Positions 42,180 through 50,778 are shown, counted from the first letter of the stretch. The stretch: DNA of 53,102 nt from Oscillospiraceae bacterium (GCA_022800525.1 JAAWQM010000014.1:1-53102), one strand, 5' to 3'. The notes: generated by a model not told the origin, from the letters alone. A program made the numbers and translations.

Positions 42180-42345
42180 TTCAGGGGCTTCTCAAGGGGG
42201 TCCGCCCCCTTGAGGGTGCTTTTGGTTCTTTTCCCACAAGGGAAAAGAATGCCCCCGTTTCCACCCGTTGGGCGGAACGGTCCTTTGCGGCCCCGCAGGG
42301 CCGCAAAAACCAAAAGGATGCCCAGGCGGTCTTGAGACCTGGACA
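42180..42345 (+). repeat. Chained-hairpin element, copy F
   Basis: Plus-strand order: AGGGGCTTCTC, stem CAAGGGGG/CCCCCTTG, linker GGTGCTTTTGGTT, stem CTTTTCCC/GGGAAAAG, then a strong stem TTTGCGGCCC/GGGCCGCAAA near 42292-42317. It abuts copy E in opposite orientation. Confidence 0.65.
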
Positions 42346-42450
42346 CCCCTCTGGCTTTTCATACAGAGCCGAATTAGGAAGAGAGCTGAATATTTGTTTC
42401 CCAACGCCGCCCCATCGGCGCTGGTGGAAACACACCGCAGTGGAGCACAT

Positions 42451-42482
42451 AAAAAACGCGCTCCGTGCCGCACACGGAACGC
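42451..42482 (-). terminator. Terminator behind the cobalamin riboswitch
   Basis: On the minus strand GCGTTCCGTG pairs with CACGGAGCGC and is followed by GTTTTTTATG, a classic intrinsic terminator and the likely expression platform of the riboswitch. Confidence 0.88.
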
Positions 42483-42544
42483 ACAAAACCTCCCTGCATG
42501 GTTGCAGTGAGGCCGAACAGAAATCGCAGTTCCGGTTTCGGCAG

Positions 42545-42673
42545 AATGCCGCCAAACTGTCATGTATCTGACTGATCCTCTCTATTGGAGGCATCACAGT
42601 GACCGACTCGCGGGGAATCTCACCCCATTCCATGTGCCGCTTCCGCAGCTACAGCTGGCGCAGTTATTCAATT
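42545..42673 (-). promoter_or_regulatory. Cobalamin riboswitch without a downstream gene
   Basis: On the minus strand the sequence has GGAATGGGGTGAGATTCCCC, then GTCGGTCACTGTGATG, then AGTCAGATACATGAC, the order of conserved parts in the cobalamin aptamer. It lies between a promoter (42680-42708) and a terminator (42451-42482). No gene in the same direction follows before the response regulator, which has its own promoter about 900 nt away. A cobalamin-uptake or B12-related gene may have been lost or replaced by repeats. The identification is by eye. Confidence 0.75.
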
Positions 42674-42679
42674 GATGTC

Positions 42680-42708
42680 AGTATAGCACGTTCCAGCGGA
42701 TTTGTAAA
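42680..42708 (-). promoter_or_regulatory. Promoter of the riboswitch transcript
   Basis: On the minus strand TTTACA (42708-42703), a 17-nt spacer and TATACT (42685-42680). Confidence 0.8.
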
Positions 42709-42759
42709 GAGGCAAAGAGGAAATTTTTTTGATTTTCTCCTTGCCTCTTATCCACGCGC

Positions 42760-43164
42760 CTATTTCCGCGCCGCCCAGCGGCTGGGTTGACTGGCGCAGA
42801 TGCTGTCCCACTGACAGCTTCCGCAAATGCCGGAGCGCAGGCCCGGCTTCAGAATCTTGTCCTCCACAAGCTGTGTGAAACCGCCAAAGGGGAGAACAGC
42901 TCCCTCCGTCAGCCCGCACAGCTCCAGCACCCTCCAATCCCACGAGGCCACAAGCTCCGGCTTGTCGCATAAGCCGCCGCTGTTATTGGGACAGGGGCCG
43001 CACACCGCGTCCGTGCCTACCGTCAGGCAGACCGGGCTTTCCGGCGTCAGCGCCTCCAACAGCCGGGCCATATGAGCAGTAAAACCGCCGCTATAGCCGT
43101 GGCCGATGAAGTACGCCATGCACATGCCATGGTGAGGCCGGAGAAGGATTGGCTCACTTGACAT
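42760..43164 (-). CDS. DUF1284 domain protein, probable iron-sulfur binding
   Basis: A 134-residue protein matching DUF1284: start ILLRPHHGMCMAYFIGHGYS, then a cysteine-rich body (CGPCPNNSGG-LC near 56-67 and CGSCQWDSIC near 117-126), suggesting an Fe-S cluster or zinc. The ATG at 43164 lies inside the last codons of bioY (11-nt overlap), so it is translated with it. No function is established for the family; a role near biotin transport is suggested only by position. Confidence 0.85.
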   Translation of the reverse strand: MSSEPILLRPHHGMCMAYFIGHGYSGGFTAHMARLLEALTPESPVCLTVGTDAVCGPCPNNSGGLCDKPELVASWDWRVLELCGLTEGAVLPFGGFTQLVEDKILKPGLRSGICGSCQWDSICASQPSRWAARK

Positions 43165-43708
43165 GGGGACGGAGACGGACAGAGACCAGCAGGGCCAAGG
43201 CAATCTTCATGGCGTCGAAGGGGAGGTAGGGGATTACGCACCAGGACAGGGCGGTCCACAGCCCCACACTTTCACCGCCCATGGGGTAGACGACCATGAA
43301 CCAGGCGGTGCCGAAGGCGTAGCAGACAATCAGCCCCAAGACCATACTCAAGGACAGAATCCAATTCTTCTTGCCCAGCGTTTTCTCCATGCCCCACATA
43401 AGGAGTCCGGAAAACAGAAAGCCTACCAGATATCCGCCGCTGGGAGTCAGAAGCGCTCCAGCTCCCCCGCTGAAGCCGGCAAACACCGGCGCGCCCACCA
43501 GACCCAGCAGGAGGTAGGCCAGAATGGACAGCGTGCCCCGTTTCCCGCCCAGGACGCCTACGGCCAGGAATACCCCCATGGTTTGCAGGGTGAAATCAAT
43601 CTGGACCGGCGTTGGAATGGCAATCCAGGCGCAAACGGCGAGCAGTGCGGTGAAAACCGCAATGTACGTCAGATCCTTGACGCGGAATTTTGTGGTGGTC
43701 AGTTCCAT
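43154..43708 (-). CDS. bioY: Biotin transporter substrate-binding subunit BioY
   Basis: The S component of an ECF transporter for biotin, 184 residues with about six membrane helices. Typical segments: IPTPVQIDFTLQTMGVFLAVGVLGGKRGTLSILAYLLLGLVGAPVFAGFSGG, then GYLVGFLFSG. AAAGGAAC precedes ATG 43708. The promoter overlaps a BirA-type operator, so biotin should repress it. The energising ECF module is not nearby and is probably shared. Confidence 0.94.
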   Translation of the reverse strand: MELTTTKFRVKDLTYIAVFTALLAVCAWIAIPTPVQIDFTLQTMGVFLAVGVLGGKRGTLSILAYLLLGLVGAPVFAGFSGGAGALLTPSGGYLVGFLFSGLLMWGMEKTLGKKNWILSLSMVLGLIVCYAFGTAWFMVVYPMGGESVGLWTALSWCVIPYLPFDAMKIALALLVSVRLRPHVK

Positions 43709-43739
43709 AGTGAATATGTTCCTTTCTTTTTGTATCCAC

Positions 43740-43793
43740 ACTGTACCATATGACGGTTCTGTTGTCAACTGAAAATTTATATTTGGTTTACAA
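43740..43793 (-). promoter_or_regulatory. bioY promoter with BirA operator
   Basis: TTGTCAACT - 14 nt - GGTTTACAA (43762-43793, plus strand) matches the Firmicutes BirA box TTGTTAACC-N14/15-GGTTAACAA with few changes. On the minus strand the right-hand half contains the -35 TTGACA, followed 17 nt later by TACAGT. Confidence 0.85.
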
Positions 43794-43825
43794 TTGAGGA
43801 GCGGCATTTTGCGGCAAACCATGAA

Positions 43826-43845
43826 TGCCAGAAAGAAATCTGGCA
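43826..43845. promoter_or_regulatory. Inverted repeat upstream of arcA
   Basis: TGCCAGA-AAGAAA-TCTGGCA, 7-bp perfect arms, 15 nt before the arcA ribosome-binding site. It may be an operator or a leader hairpin; it does not clearly match an ArgR box. Confidence 0.5.
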
Positions 43846-43875
43846 ATCCTAACGGCAGTAAAGGAGTGATGTGTG

Positions 43876-45117
43876 ATGCCAACGGAAGCAAGGCTGAAAA
43901 CCGGCCTGCACAATACCAGCGAGATCGGACGGCTGCGGAAGGTGATGCTCCACCGCCCGGGACGGGAGCTGGAAAACCTGATGCCGGAATATCTGGAACG
44001 TCTGCTGTTTGATGACATCCCCTATCTGAAAGCGGCTCAGGCGGAGCATGACGCCTTCGCGCAGTGTCTGCGGGAAAATGGGGCGGAAGTGGTCTACCTG
44101 CGGGATCTGGTGGAGGAGACCATCGCCGAGCCGGGCATCCGGCGGGAGCTGACGGAACAGTTCCTGGACGAGGCGGGGCTGGAGAACCACCGCATCCGGG
44201 ATATTTTGCAGGAATATTTCTCCGATATGAGCGACGGCGGCTTGGTGGATACCATGATGGCCGGGGTGCGCAAGAGCGATGTACGGGGCTTCGAGACCGG
44301 GAAGCTGGCGGACTATCTCAGCTTCCGGTCGGATGAGTACCCGTTCCTCATCGACCCCATGCCCAACCTGTATTTCACGCGGGACCCCTTCGCCACCATC
44401 GGCACCGGGGTATCCCTGCACCGGATGCACACCGTAACCCGGAACCGGGAGACCCTGTTCGGAAAATTTATTTTCAAGTACCATCCTGTGTATAAGGACA
44501 CACCCAAGTGGTACGACCGGGGCGAGACCAGCTCCCTGGAGGGCGGGGACATTCTGATCCTGTCCCCGGAGGTTATCGCCGTAGGCATTTCCCAGCGGAC
44601 GCAGGAGGACAGCATCGATAAGTTTGCCCACACGGTTCTGTCCGTCAGCAGGACATTCAAGAAGATTTTAGCCTTCAATATTCCCAAAACCCGCAGCTTC
44701 ATGCATCTGGACACCGTGTTCACCATGGTGGACCGGGACAAGTTCACTGTCCATCCCAACATCCTCCATGAAATCACGGTGTTTGTGATGGAGCTGGTGG
44801 ACGGGCACGTCCACATCCAGGAGGAGCAGGGGAGACTGGAGGACATCCTGAAACGGCACCTGGAGCTGGACGATGTGAAGCTCATCAAATGCGGCAGCGA
44901 CAGCCCCATTGACGCCGCCCGCGAGCAGTGGAGCGACGGCAGCAACACGCTGGCCATCGCCCCCGGCGAGGTGGTGGTGTATGAGCGCAACTATGTGACC
45001 AACCGCATCCTGGAGGACAATGGGATCACGGTGCATACCATCCCGTGCAGCGAGCTCAGCAGGGGCCGCGGCGGGCCCAGGTGCATGTCCATGCCCTTTA
45101 TCCGGGATGATCTGTAG
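43876..45117 (+). CDS. arcA: Arginine deiminase
   Basis: Converts arginine to citrulline and ammonia, the first step of the ADI energy pathway. The 413-residue protein has [20 protein letters not shown], the [13 protein letters not shown] motif, [10 protein letters not shown] with the catalytic His/Asp, and near the C-terminus [11 protein letters not shown] with the nucleophilic Cys. AAGGAG precedes both GTG 43873 and ATG 43876; I prefer the ATG. The carbamoyltransferase gene follows 124 nt later. No carbamate kinase (arcC) or ArcD antiporter is adjacent. Confidence 0.95.
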   Translation: MPTEARLKTGLHNTSEIGRLRKVMLHRPGRELENLMPEYLERLLFDDIPYLKAAQAEHDAFAQCLRENGAEVVYLRDLVEETIAEPGIRRELTEQFLDEAGLENHRIRDILQEYFSDMSDGGLVDTMMAGVRKSDVRGFETGKLADYLSFRSDEYPFLIDPMPNLYFTRDPFATIGTGVSLHRMHTVTRNRETLFGKFIFKYHPVYKDTPKWYDRGETSSLEGGDILILSPEVIAVGISQRTQEDSIDKFAHTVLSVSRTFKKILAFNIPKTRSFMHLDTVFTMVDRDKFTVHPNILHEITVFVMELVDGHVHIQEEQGRLEDILKRHLELDDVKLIKCGSDSPIDAAREQWSDGSNTLAIAPGEVVVYERNYVTNRILEDNGITVHTIPCSELSRGRGGPRCMSMPFIRDDL

Positions 45118-45241
45118 GGCCGGACGCCGTCCGCCCGCTCTCGCGGCGCATCCCGGTCATCGTGGGGGTTGACGCCATACCCGCCCCTGCACAGATTTTG
45201 GGGTTCGCAAATCAACAAATCAATCAATAAGGAGAACATCT

Positions 45242-46240
45242 ATGGCAATTAATCTGAAAGGCAAAAGCTTCCTGACCCTGATGGACCTTACGCCCCAGGA
45301 GATCCGTTATCTGCTGGACCTGGGCCACGCCCTGAAAGCGAAGCGCAGGGCCGGCATCTGCGATCCGGCCCTGAAGGGCAAGCACATCGTCCTGCTCTTT
45401 GAAAAGACTTCCACACGGACCCGGTGTTCCTTCGAGGTGGCCGCAACCCAGGAGGGCGCTCATGTCACCTACCTGGATGCAGGCAGCAGCCAGATGGGCA
45501 AGAAGGAGAGCATGGAGGACACCGCAAAGGTCCTGGGCCGGTTTTTTGACGGCATTGAGTACCGGGGCTTCGATCAGAAGGTAGTGGAGGATCTGGCGAA
45601 ATATTCCGGCGTGCCTGTGTGGAACGGCCTGACGGACGCGGACCATCCCACTCAGATTTTAGCGGATATGATGACCATTGAGGAGCACTGCGCAAAGCCC
45701 TTAAAGGATGTGAAGGTAGTGTTCCCCGGCGATGTGCGCAACAACATGTGCTACGCCTGGATGTACGGCTGCGCCAAGATGGGGATGCATTTTGTGGGTC
45801 TTGGCCCTCAGGAGCTGATTGACGGCGTGGATCAGGCCGTCCTGCGGAAGGTTCAGGAGGTGGCGAAGGAGACCGGAGCCACTATTGAGATTACCAGCGA
45901 TGAAAGCACGCTGACCGGCGCGGATGTGATCTATGGCGACATCTGGGCTTCCATGGGCGAGGAGGCGCTGATTCCCGAGAGGGCCAGACTCCTGACGCCC
46001 TACCGGGTCACGGAGCAGACCCTGGAACGTACCGGCAACCGGAACGTGCTGTATCTCCACTGCCTGCCCTCTTTCCACGACTTTGAGACCAAGCTGGCAA
46101 AGGAATGGAAGGACAAGGGCGTGGATATCCGGGAGGTCACGGACGAGGTGTTCCGGGGACCCCACTCCGTGGTGTTCGACGAAGCGGAGAACCGGATGCA
46201 CTCCATCAAGGCGGTGCTGGTGGCTACCATCGGGCATTGA
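45242..46240 (+). CDS. Ornithine carbamoyltransferase, catabolic type
   Basis: Interconverts citrulline plus phosphate and ornithine plus carbamoyl phosphate. The 332-residue protein has the carbamoyl-phosphate motif EKTSTRTRCSFE, HPTQILADMMT, and the ornithine loop with HCLPSFHD. Position directly after arcA suggests the catabolic (ArcB) role, though the anabolic ArgF has the same fold. TAAGGAGAAC precedes the ATG. To make ATP from the product, a carbamate kinase must be encoded elsewhere. Confidence 0.95.
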   Translation: MAINLKGKSFLTLMDLTPQEIRYLLDLGHALKAKRRAGICDPALKGKHIVLLFEKTSTRTRCSFEVAATQEGAHVTYLDAGSSQMGKKESMEDTAKVLGRFFDGIEYRGFDQKVVEDLAKYSGVPVWNGLTDADHPTQILADMMTIEEHCAKPLKDVKVVFPGDVRNNMCYAWMYGCAKMGMHFVGLGPQELIDGVDQAVLRKVQEVAKETGATIEITSDESTLTGADVIYGDIWASMGEEALIPERARLLTPYRVTEQTLERTGNRNVLYLHCLPSFHDFETKLAKEWKDKGVDIREVTDEVFRGPHSVVFDEAENRMHSIKAVLVATIGH

Positions 46241-46244
46241 GTAC

Positions 46245-46279
46245 GACCCGGCCAGCCGCATTATGCGGCTGGCCGGGTC
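46245..46279. terminator. Terminator-like palindrome after the carbamoyltransferase gene
   Basis: GACCCGGCCAGCCGCAT pairs with ATGCGGCTGGCCGGGTC (17 bp) around a minimal loop; TGAACTTTTGC follows, with only a short T-run. Confidence 0.7.
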
Positions 46280-46310
46280 TGAACTTTTGCTGCAGATTGG
46301 TTCCCTTGCC

Positions 46311-46430
46311 GTAGGGGCGGATAATATCCGCCCCTACAAGATGCAATGATTGTTACTACGAAGCAGCCATTCGCATTCGGTGCGCCCCTACACCAGATTT
46401 ACCGGTTTAGAAAGAACCAGCTCAGCGATC
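46311..46430. repeat. REP-like palindrome and shared repeat
   Basis: GGGCGGATAATATCCGCCC with GTAG/CTAC ends (46311-46337), then from 46378 the GCGCCCCTACACCAGATTTA repeat also found at 35126-35176. No gene lies between 46241 and 46421. Confidence 0.8.
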
Positions 46431-47528
46431 CAGGTACGCCTCTGCGGCCAGCAGAATCTCCTCATCGGTAGCATAAGTGATCCGCTCCGCCGCCTCCTGG
46501 AAGGAGAACCACTCCAGCTGGGAGATCTCAGCCTCCTGGGGGCGCTCCGACCCGCCGGTCGGAACAGCAATAAAGAAGATAACATCCTTGATGATGCCCG
46601 GCTTGGGGGAGTAGGTCACCTGATGGCGGAAGGAGGTGTCAATCTGCGCGTTCAGGCCGGTCTCCTCCCAGATTTCCCGGATGGCGGTCTCCTCCTCCGT
46701 CTCGCTGTTTTCCACATGCCCCTTTGGAAAGCTCCAATGTCCGCCGTTGTGGCGGGCGAGAAGATACCTCCGCTGGCCGGACTCCTCCCGCCAGATCACC
46801 GCGCCGCAGGACTTTTCCTCCCTGGCCTTGTGGAATACGCCGCCGTTGCCCAGGGTCCACTCGCCGCCGTGGGCTCCCAATTCAAAGTGCCGCTTGGCGA
46901 TGCCCAGGTCCACCAAGGCGAAAGCTTCCGCGCCGCAGAGACGGGCGCAGACCGTGCCGTCCTCCCGGCAGGTGAACCGGTAGCCCTGACGGTTCATAGC
47001 GGAGGGGGCGTACTGGACCGAGCGGATGCCCGCCCGGAACCATTCCGGGGCATTCTCCAGCCCGTCGGCCAGTTCCTCCGGCGCGCGGTGGGGAGACGAA
47101 TTTTTCCGCGCCGCACCATTGGCGGCGGCGCCGATTGCGGCGACGCAGACCAGTTCCTCCCCCTGCTCCAGCAGAGGCAGGCAGCGCTTGCGGTCATAGG
47201 TCCCGCCCACCCAGCAGGTGGACAGCCCCATGGCTTCCGCGGTGAGGATGATCTCCTCACCGTAGTAGCCGCATTTTTCCTCCAGGTCCGGGTCCCCGGA
47301 GGGACCGGCGAAGAGCAGGTAATCCCGTACGCCCTTGATGCTCACGGCCCCCTTGGAGAAGCTGGAAAAGGGCTCGGAGCGGTCGCAGATCAGCCGGAGG
47401 TTCAGCCCGGCGCGGCGGTTGCACTGGCTGACAGCCTTGCTGAGCTGCTGGCGCTGGGCAGGGGAGAGGGGGCGGGGCAAAAAAGAGCGCTGAGACGTGC
47501 GGGTGAATACAGCGTCGGACAGGATCAT
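46422..47528 (-). CDS. Nitroreductase-like domain fused to a Nudix hydrolase
   Basis: A 368-residue two-domain protein. Residues 1 to about 200 resemble a nitroreductase family (TSQRSFLPRPLSPAQRQQL at the start, GYYGEEIILTAEAMGLSTCWVGG in the middle), presumably flavin-binding. Residues from about 228 form a Nudix domain with the box GHVENSETEEETAIREIWEETGL, close to diadenosine tetraphosphatase-type members (CGAVIWREESGQRRYLLARHNGGHWSFPKG). AAAGGAGG precedes the ATG. Both domains look complete, so this is a true fusion rather than a read-through. It stands alone. Confidence 0.85.
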   Translation of the reverse strand: MILSDAVFTRTSQRSFLPRPLSPAQRQQLSKAVSQCNRRAGLNLRLICDRSEPFSSFSKGAVSIKGVRDYLLFAGPSGDPDLEEKCGYYGEEIILTAEAMGLSTCWVGGTYDRKRCLPLLEQGEELVCVAAIGAAANGAARKNSSPHRAPEELADGLENAPEWFRAGIRSVQYAPSAMNRQGYRFTCREDGTVCARLCGAEAFALVDLGIAKRHFELGAHGGEWTLGNGGVFHKAREEKSCGAVIWREESGQRRYLLARHNGGHWSFPKGHVENSETEEETAIREIWEETGLNAQIDTSFRHQVTYSPKPGIIKDVIFFIAVPTGGSERPQEAEISQLEWFSFQEAAERITYATDEEILLAAEAYLDR

Positions 47529-47783
47529 AAGTCCTCCTTTCTCCCGGAGGCGGGCCTCCGGAGAGAGAATATCAGTGACACTTATGTTACACTATTTTTT
47601 AGGATTTTTCCATAGTTTTGCGAAGATTTCTTTCCAAAATGGTGTTTATTTTCCATTTAAAGGAAAATTTGCCTTGCCGCGCACTGTGCAACACGTCGCA
47701 AAAAATAACATAAATTGGCGTAACGGCAGATTTTCCGATGTATGGAATATTCATAAAATGTGAACGTAAAATGAAAAAAAGGC

Positions 47784-47812
47784 TTGCAACCCTGGAGAAG
47801 GTCTGATAATAT
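47784..47812 (+). promoter_or_regulatory. Promoter of the alanine symporter
   Basis: TTGCAA (47784-47789), a 17-nt spacer and TAATAT (47807-47812), about 75 nt before the start codon. The AT-rich region 47600-47780 in front holds no gene. Confidence 0.75.
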
Positions 47813-47888
47813 AACCAATAATATAACTTTGGTGCGGACCGTCTCTTGTAGTTGTGAAAAGTGTGAGGAAAAGAAAAGGAGAATGCAA

Positions 47889-49307
47889 ATGAACGAACTC
47901 TATCAGATGGTAAAAACTGGCAACGACTGGCTTAATGGAATCGTCTGGGGCATACCGGCCCTGGTGCTGCTCACTGGAGTGGGGCTGCTGCTGACGGTGG
48001 GACTGAGGGGCTTCCAGTTCCGCAAATTCGGCTACGCCATGAAAAATACCATCGGAAAGATGTTCCAGAAGCACACCGCAAGAGCCGGTGAGGTTACGCC
48101 CCTCCAGGCACTGACCACCGCCCTGGCCGCAACGGTCGGCACCGGAAACATCGCCGGAATCACCTCCGCCGTGACGCTGGGCGGTCCCGGGTCCATCTTC
48201 TGGCTGTGGGTGTCCGCCCTGCTGGGCATGGCGACCAAGTACTCCGAGGTGCTGCTGTCCGTGAAGTTCCGGGAGCGCAACGCCCACGGCGACTGGGTGG
48301 GCGGCCCCATGTACTACATCAAGAACGGCCTGGGGAAGAACTGGAAATGGCTGGGCGCGATCTTCTGTATCTTCGGCGGTCTGGCCTCCTTCGGCATCGG
48401 CAACGCCGTGCAGATTGGCAACATCACCGATTCCGTCAATACCGCCATCCAGGCGTTCGTCCCCTCCGCCGCAGAGTATCAGGTGACCATCAACATCGTT
48501 CTGGCCCTGGTTCTGATGGCTATTGTGGGCATTGTGCTGCTGGGCGGCGTGAAGCGCATCGGCGCGGTGACGGAGAAGCTGGTGCCCGTCATGTCCGTCA
48601 TTTATATCCTCGCTTGTCTGGCGGTGGTGCTCACCAACGTGACCAGGGTCCCCCACGTCTTCGCCATGATCTTCCAGGGCGCGTTCACCCCGAAGGCGGT
48701 CACCGGCGGCGTCGCCGGCATGTCCGTGAAGCTGTGCATTGAGTGGGGCGTCAAGCGGGGCGTCTTCTCCAATGAGGCCGGCCTGGGCTCCGCGCCCATC
48801 GCCCACGCCGCCTCCTGCGAATCCAACCCGGTGAAGCAGGGCCTTTACGGTATCTTCGAGGTGTTCATGGACACCATCGTCATCTGCACCCTGTCCGGCC
48901 TGACCCTCCTGCTGGCGCTGGACGAGACGGCGCTCCACTATGGTGTGGAGGGGACCACCGCCCTGAACGCCCAGGCCCTGGGATCTGTCTTTGGCAGCAG
49001 GGCGGGCGCGCTGATTATTGCCGTGGGACTGAGCCTCTTTGCGCTGTCCACGGTTCTGAGCTGGGGCCTGTACGGAACCCGCTGCTGGGAGTTCCTGCTG
49101 GGCAGCAGGGCCATCAAGCCCTACCAGTTCATTTTCACGCTGGTCGTGGTGGTCAGCGCCACCATGGACCTGTCCCTGGCGTGGAGCATCGCCGACACCC
49201 TCAACGGTCTCATGGCCATCCCCAACCTGATCGCGCTGCTGGCCTTGTGCCCGGTAGTCTTCCGGGCCACAAAGGATCACTTTGCGGCAGGCTGCCGTCT
49301 GAAATAA
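47889..49307 (+). CDS. Sodium:alanine symporter family protein (AGCS)
   Basis: A 472-residue Na+-coupled amino-acid (alanine/glycine) carrier with about ten membrane helices. Family signatures: TPLQALTTALAATVGTGNIAGITSAVTLGGPGSIFWLW near 68-105, GGPMYYIKNGLG, and WGVKRGVFSNEAGLGSAPIAHAA in the second half. AAAAGGAG precedes ATG 47889; the frame further upstream runs through the promoter and is rejected. Monocistronic, closed by a terminator. Confidence 0.94.
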   Translation: MNELYQMVKTGNDWLNGIVWGIPALVLLTGVGLLLTVGLRGFQFRKFGYAMKNTIGKMFQKHTARAGEVTPLQALTTALAATVGTGNIAGITSAVTLGGPGSIFWLWVSALLGMATKYSEVLLSVKFRERNAHGDWVGGPMYYIKNGLGKNWKWLGAIFCIFGGLASFGIGNAVQIGNITDSVNTAIQAFVPSAAEYQVTINIVLALVLMAIVGIVLLGGVKRIGAVTEKLVPVMSVIYILACLAVVLTNVTRVPHVFAMIFQGAFTPKAVTGGVAGMSVKLCIEWGVKRGVFSNEAGLGSAPIAHAASCESNPVKQGLYGIFEVFMDTIVICTLSGLTLLLALDETALHYGVEGTTALNAQALGSVFGSRAGALIIAVGLSLFALSTVLSWGLYGTRCWEFLLGSRAIKPYQFIFTLVVVVSATMDLSLAWSIADTLNGLMAIPNLIALLALCPVVFRATKDHFAAGCRLK

Positions 49308-49313
49308 GGCTGG

Positions 49314-49346
49314 CAGGAAGGCTCCGGTCAGGAGCCTTCCTGTTTT
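49314..49346 (+). terminator. Terminator of the symporter gene
   Basis: CAGGAAGGCTCC pairs with GGAGCCTTCCTG over GGTCA and is followed by TTTT. Confidence 0.9.
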
Positions 49347-49494
49347 GCGCCGCCGCAGGACGGCTGGACGTCCAGCCCGGACCCGGCTCTCCATAGATGA
49401 GCTGGTCTCTCACGAGCGCCTGTAACGGCAGCCTATAAGAATGCGGTGCCGTTACCGTGTGAAAATGCGGGATTCCCACGGCGCTGAAGAGCGA

Positions 49495-49585
49495 GGTTAA
49501 AGTTCTTTTTGGTACTTTTTCTTTCAAGAAAAAGTACAGGCAGGGAAAGAAGCCCGTCCGAACGCATCGGACGGGCTTCTTCCGC
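49495..49585 (+). repeat. Chained-hairpin element, copy G
   Basis: T-rich linker AGTTCTTTTTGGT, a stem TACTTTTTCTTTCAAGAAAAAGTA, then a 15-bp stem AAGAAGCCCGTCCGA/TCGGACGGGCTTCTT (49547-49581). Same order as the right half of the other copies. Confidence 0.6.
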
Positions 49586-49810
49586 TTAGGACAGATGGAG
49601 GAAAGAAAAGAGAAGGTCGAGGGATTTGAACCGAAGGACCACGCCCTCGGATTCCCACCGTACACCACCGTTGTCCTCAGACAATTCGGCGGTGGTCAGC
49701 GGCTGAGACAGGGGGGAGAAGAGGACGCCCCACCACATGGGGGAGCTGTAAAGCAGCATCGCCAGAAGGCCCGCTGTAATAGAAATCAAAATTTTATTGC
49801 GCAGTTTCAT
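49586..49810 (-). CDS. Possible small membrane-anchored protein
   Basis: A 74-residue frame beginning MKLRNKILISITAGLLAMLLYSSPMWWG, one clear membrane segment with a positively charged N-terminus, then a polar tail. No good ribosome-binding site stands before the ATG, which lies in the ispE terminator, and its end abuts a repeat. It may be a real small gene, a truncated one, or chance. Confidence 0.35.
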   Translation of the reverse strand: MKLRNKILISITAGLLAMLLYSSPMWWGVLFSPLSQPLTTAELSEDNGGVRWESEGVVLRFKSLDLLFSFLHLS

Positions 49811-49815
49811 AAAAA

Positions 49816-49859
49816 GCACCGTCCAGACTGGATTTGATAGTACCAGTATGGACGGTGTT
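49816..49859. terminator. Terminator of ispE (bidirectional form)
   Basis: CACCGTCCAGACTGG and CCAGTATGGACGGTG form 15-bp arms (one mismatch) with AAAAAG and TTTT outside, so on the minus strand the hairpin is followed by CTTTTT. Confidence 0.85.
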
Positions 49860-49867
49860 TTCCAGTT

Positions 49868-50776
49868 TTAAACAGGGTTTTCCAAATTTTTTTTGCCTTC
49901 CGGGAACGGCGGGGCAGGCTGGCAGAGAAATACGGCGGGATACTGCCCGGACAGCGCCCCGGCGGCAGTCTCCGCCGCCGCCTTCTCCCGGAACAGGCCG
50001 AACACCGCCGGTCCGCTGCCTGTCATGGAGGCCGTCATGGCCCCCAGCTCCAGAAGCAGGCTTTTGATTTCGAACACCTGGGCGTACCGCCGGGGCAGCA
50101 CGTCCTCGAAGACGTTATACATTCTCCGCGCGGCGCCCTCCAGGTCCCCGTGCTCCAGGGCCGCCAGCAGTCCGGCGGTGTCCGGATGGCACCGCAGCTT
50201 CCTGACCCGCACCTGGGCGAACAGCTCCGGCGTGGAGATGGAGCAGGCGGGCTTGCAGACCACGAACCAGCAGGGGGGGAGTCCCGGCAGGCTGGTCATT
50301 TTCTCGCCGCGCCCCTCGGCCAGGACAGTACCGCCCCGGATGCAGTAAGGGACGTCGCTGCCCACCAGCGCGCCGATTTCCTCCAGCCTGCTGTCCGGCA
50401 GCTGCGGCGCGTAGGCCCGCCGCAGCACCCGCAGGACCGCCGCGCCGTCGCTGCTGCCTCCGGCCATTCCGGCGCAGACCGGAATCCGTTTGTGGATGCG
50501 TACCGACAGCCCGGCGGGGGGCAGGCCGGTCTGCTCAAAGAAACGGCTGGCCGCCTTATGGGCGATATTGCCCTCGCCCCGGGGGAGGTAGGGCAGATCG
50601 GCGGACACATGGAAGCCAGGCTCCGGCGAGCCGGAGATATTCACCTCGTCCGCCAGGTCGATGGACTGCATCACCATCCGCATTTCGTGGTAGCCGTCCG
50701 GGCGTTTGCCCAGAATGTCCAGGGTCAGATTCAGTTTTGCGCAGGCGGGTTCGGTGTAGTCCATGACCTGATCCAT
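49868..50776 (-). CDS. ispE: 4-diphosphocytidyl-2-C-methyl-D-erythritol kinase
   Basis: GHMP kinase of the MEP isoprenoid pathway, 302 residues. Motifs: ACAKLNLTLDILGKRPDGYHEM at the start, the ATP loop IPVCAGMAGGSSDGAAVLRVL near 98-118, and the C-terminal TASMTGSGPAVFGLF. AAAGGAAGAATAAGG precedes ATG 50776, which lies 2 nt after the stop of the XRE gene; that stop codon is part of the spacer, so the two are tightly coupled. This puts an essential pathway gene downstream of a module regulator. Confidence 0.95.
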   Translation of the reverse strand: MDQVMDYTEPACAKLNLTLDILGKRPDGYHEMRMVMQSIDLADEVNISGSPEPGFHVSADLPYLPRGEGNIAHKAASRFFEQTGLPPAGLSVRIHKRIPVCAGMAGGSSDGAAVLRVLRRAYAPQLPDSRLEEIGALVGSDVPYCIRGGTVLAEGRGEKMTSLPGLPPCWFVVCKPACSISTPELFAQVRVRKLRCHPDTAGLLAALEHGDLEGAARRMYNVFEDVLPRRYAQVFEIKSLLLELGAMTASMTGSGPAVFGLFREKAAAETAAGALSGQYPAVFLCQPAPPFPEGKKNLENPV

Positions 50777-50778
50777 CC

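Noticed and set aside
41881-42571. Open frames and similar predicted peptides in the repeat region (also at 19635-19823)
   Set aside because: The peptide similarity follows from the inverted DNA repeat; frames differ in length and lack ribosome-binding sites.
42181-42633. Minus-strand frame that could be the gene controlled by the riboswitch
   Set aside because: It starts inside the aptamer, runs through the terminator and a hairpin element, and has no ribosome-binding site or domain.
47751-49394. Minus-strand open frame of 547 codons
   Set aside because: Antisense to the alanine symporter; His/Gly-rich shadow without a start signal.
49600-49665. tRNA-like T-arm GGTTCAAATCCC on the minus strand
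   Set aside because: Only two T-stem pairs form, and no acceptor, D or anticodon arms can be built around it.
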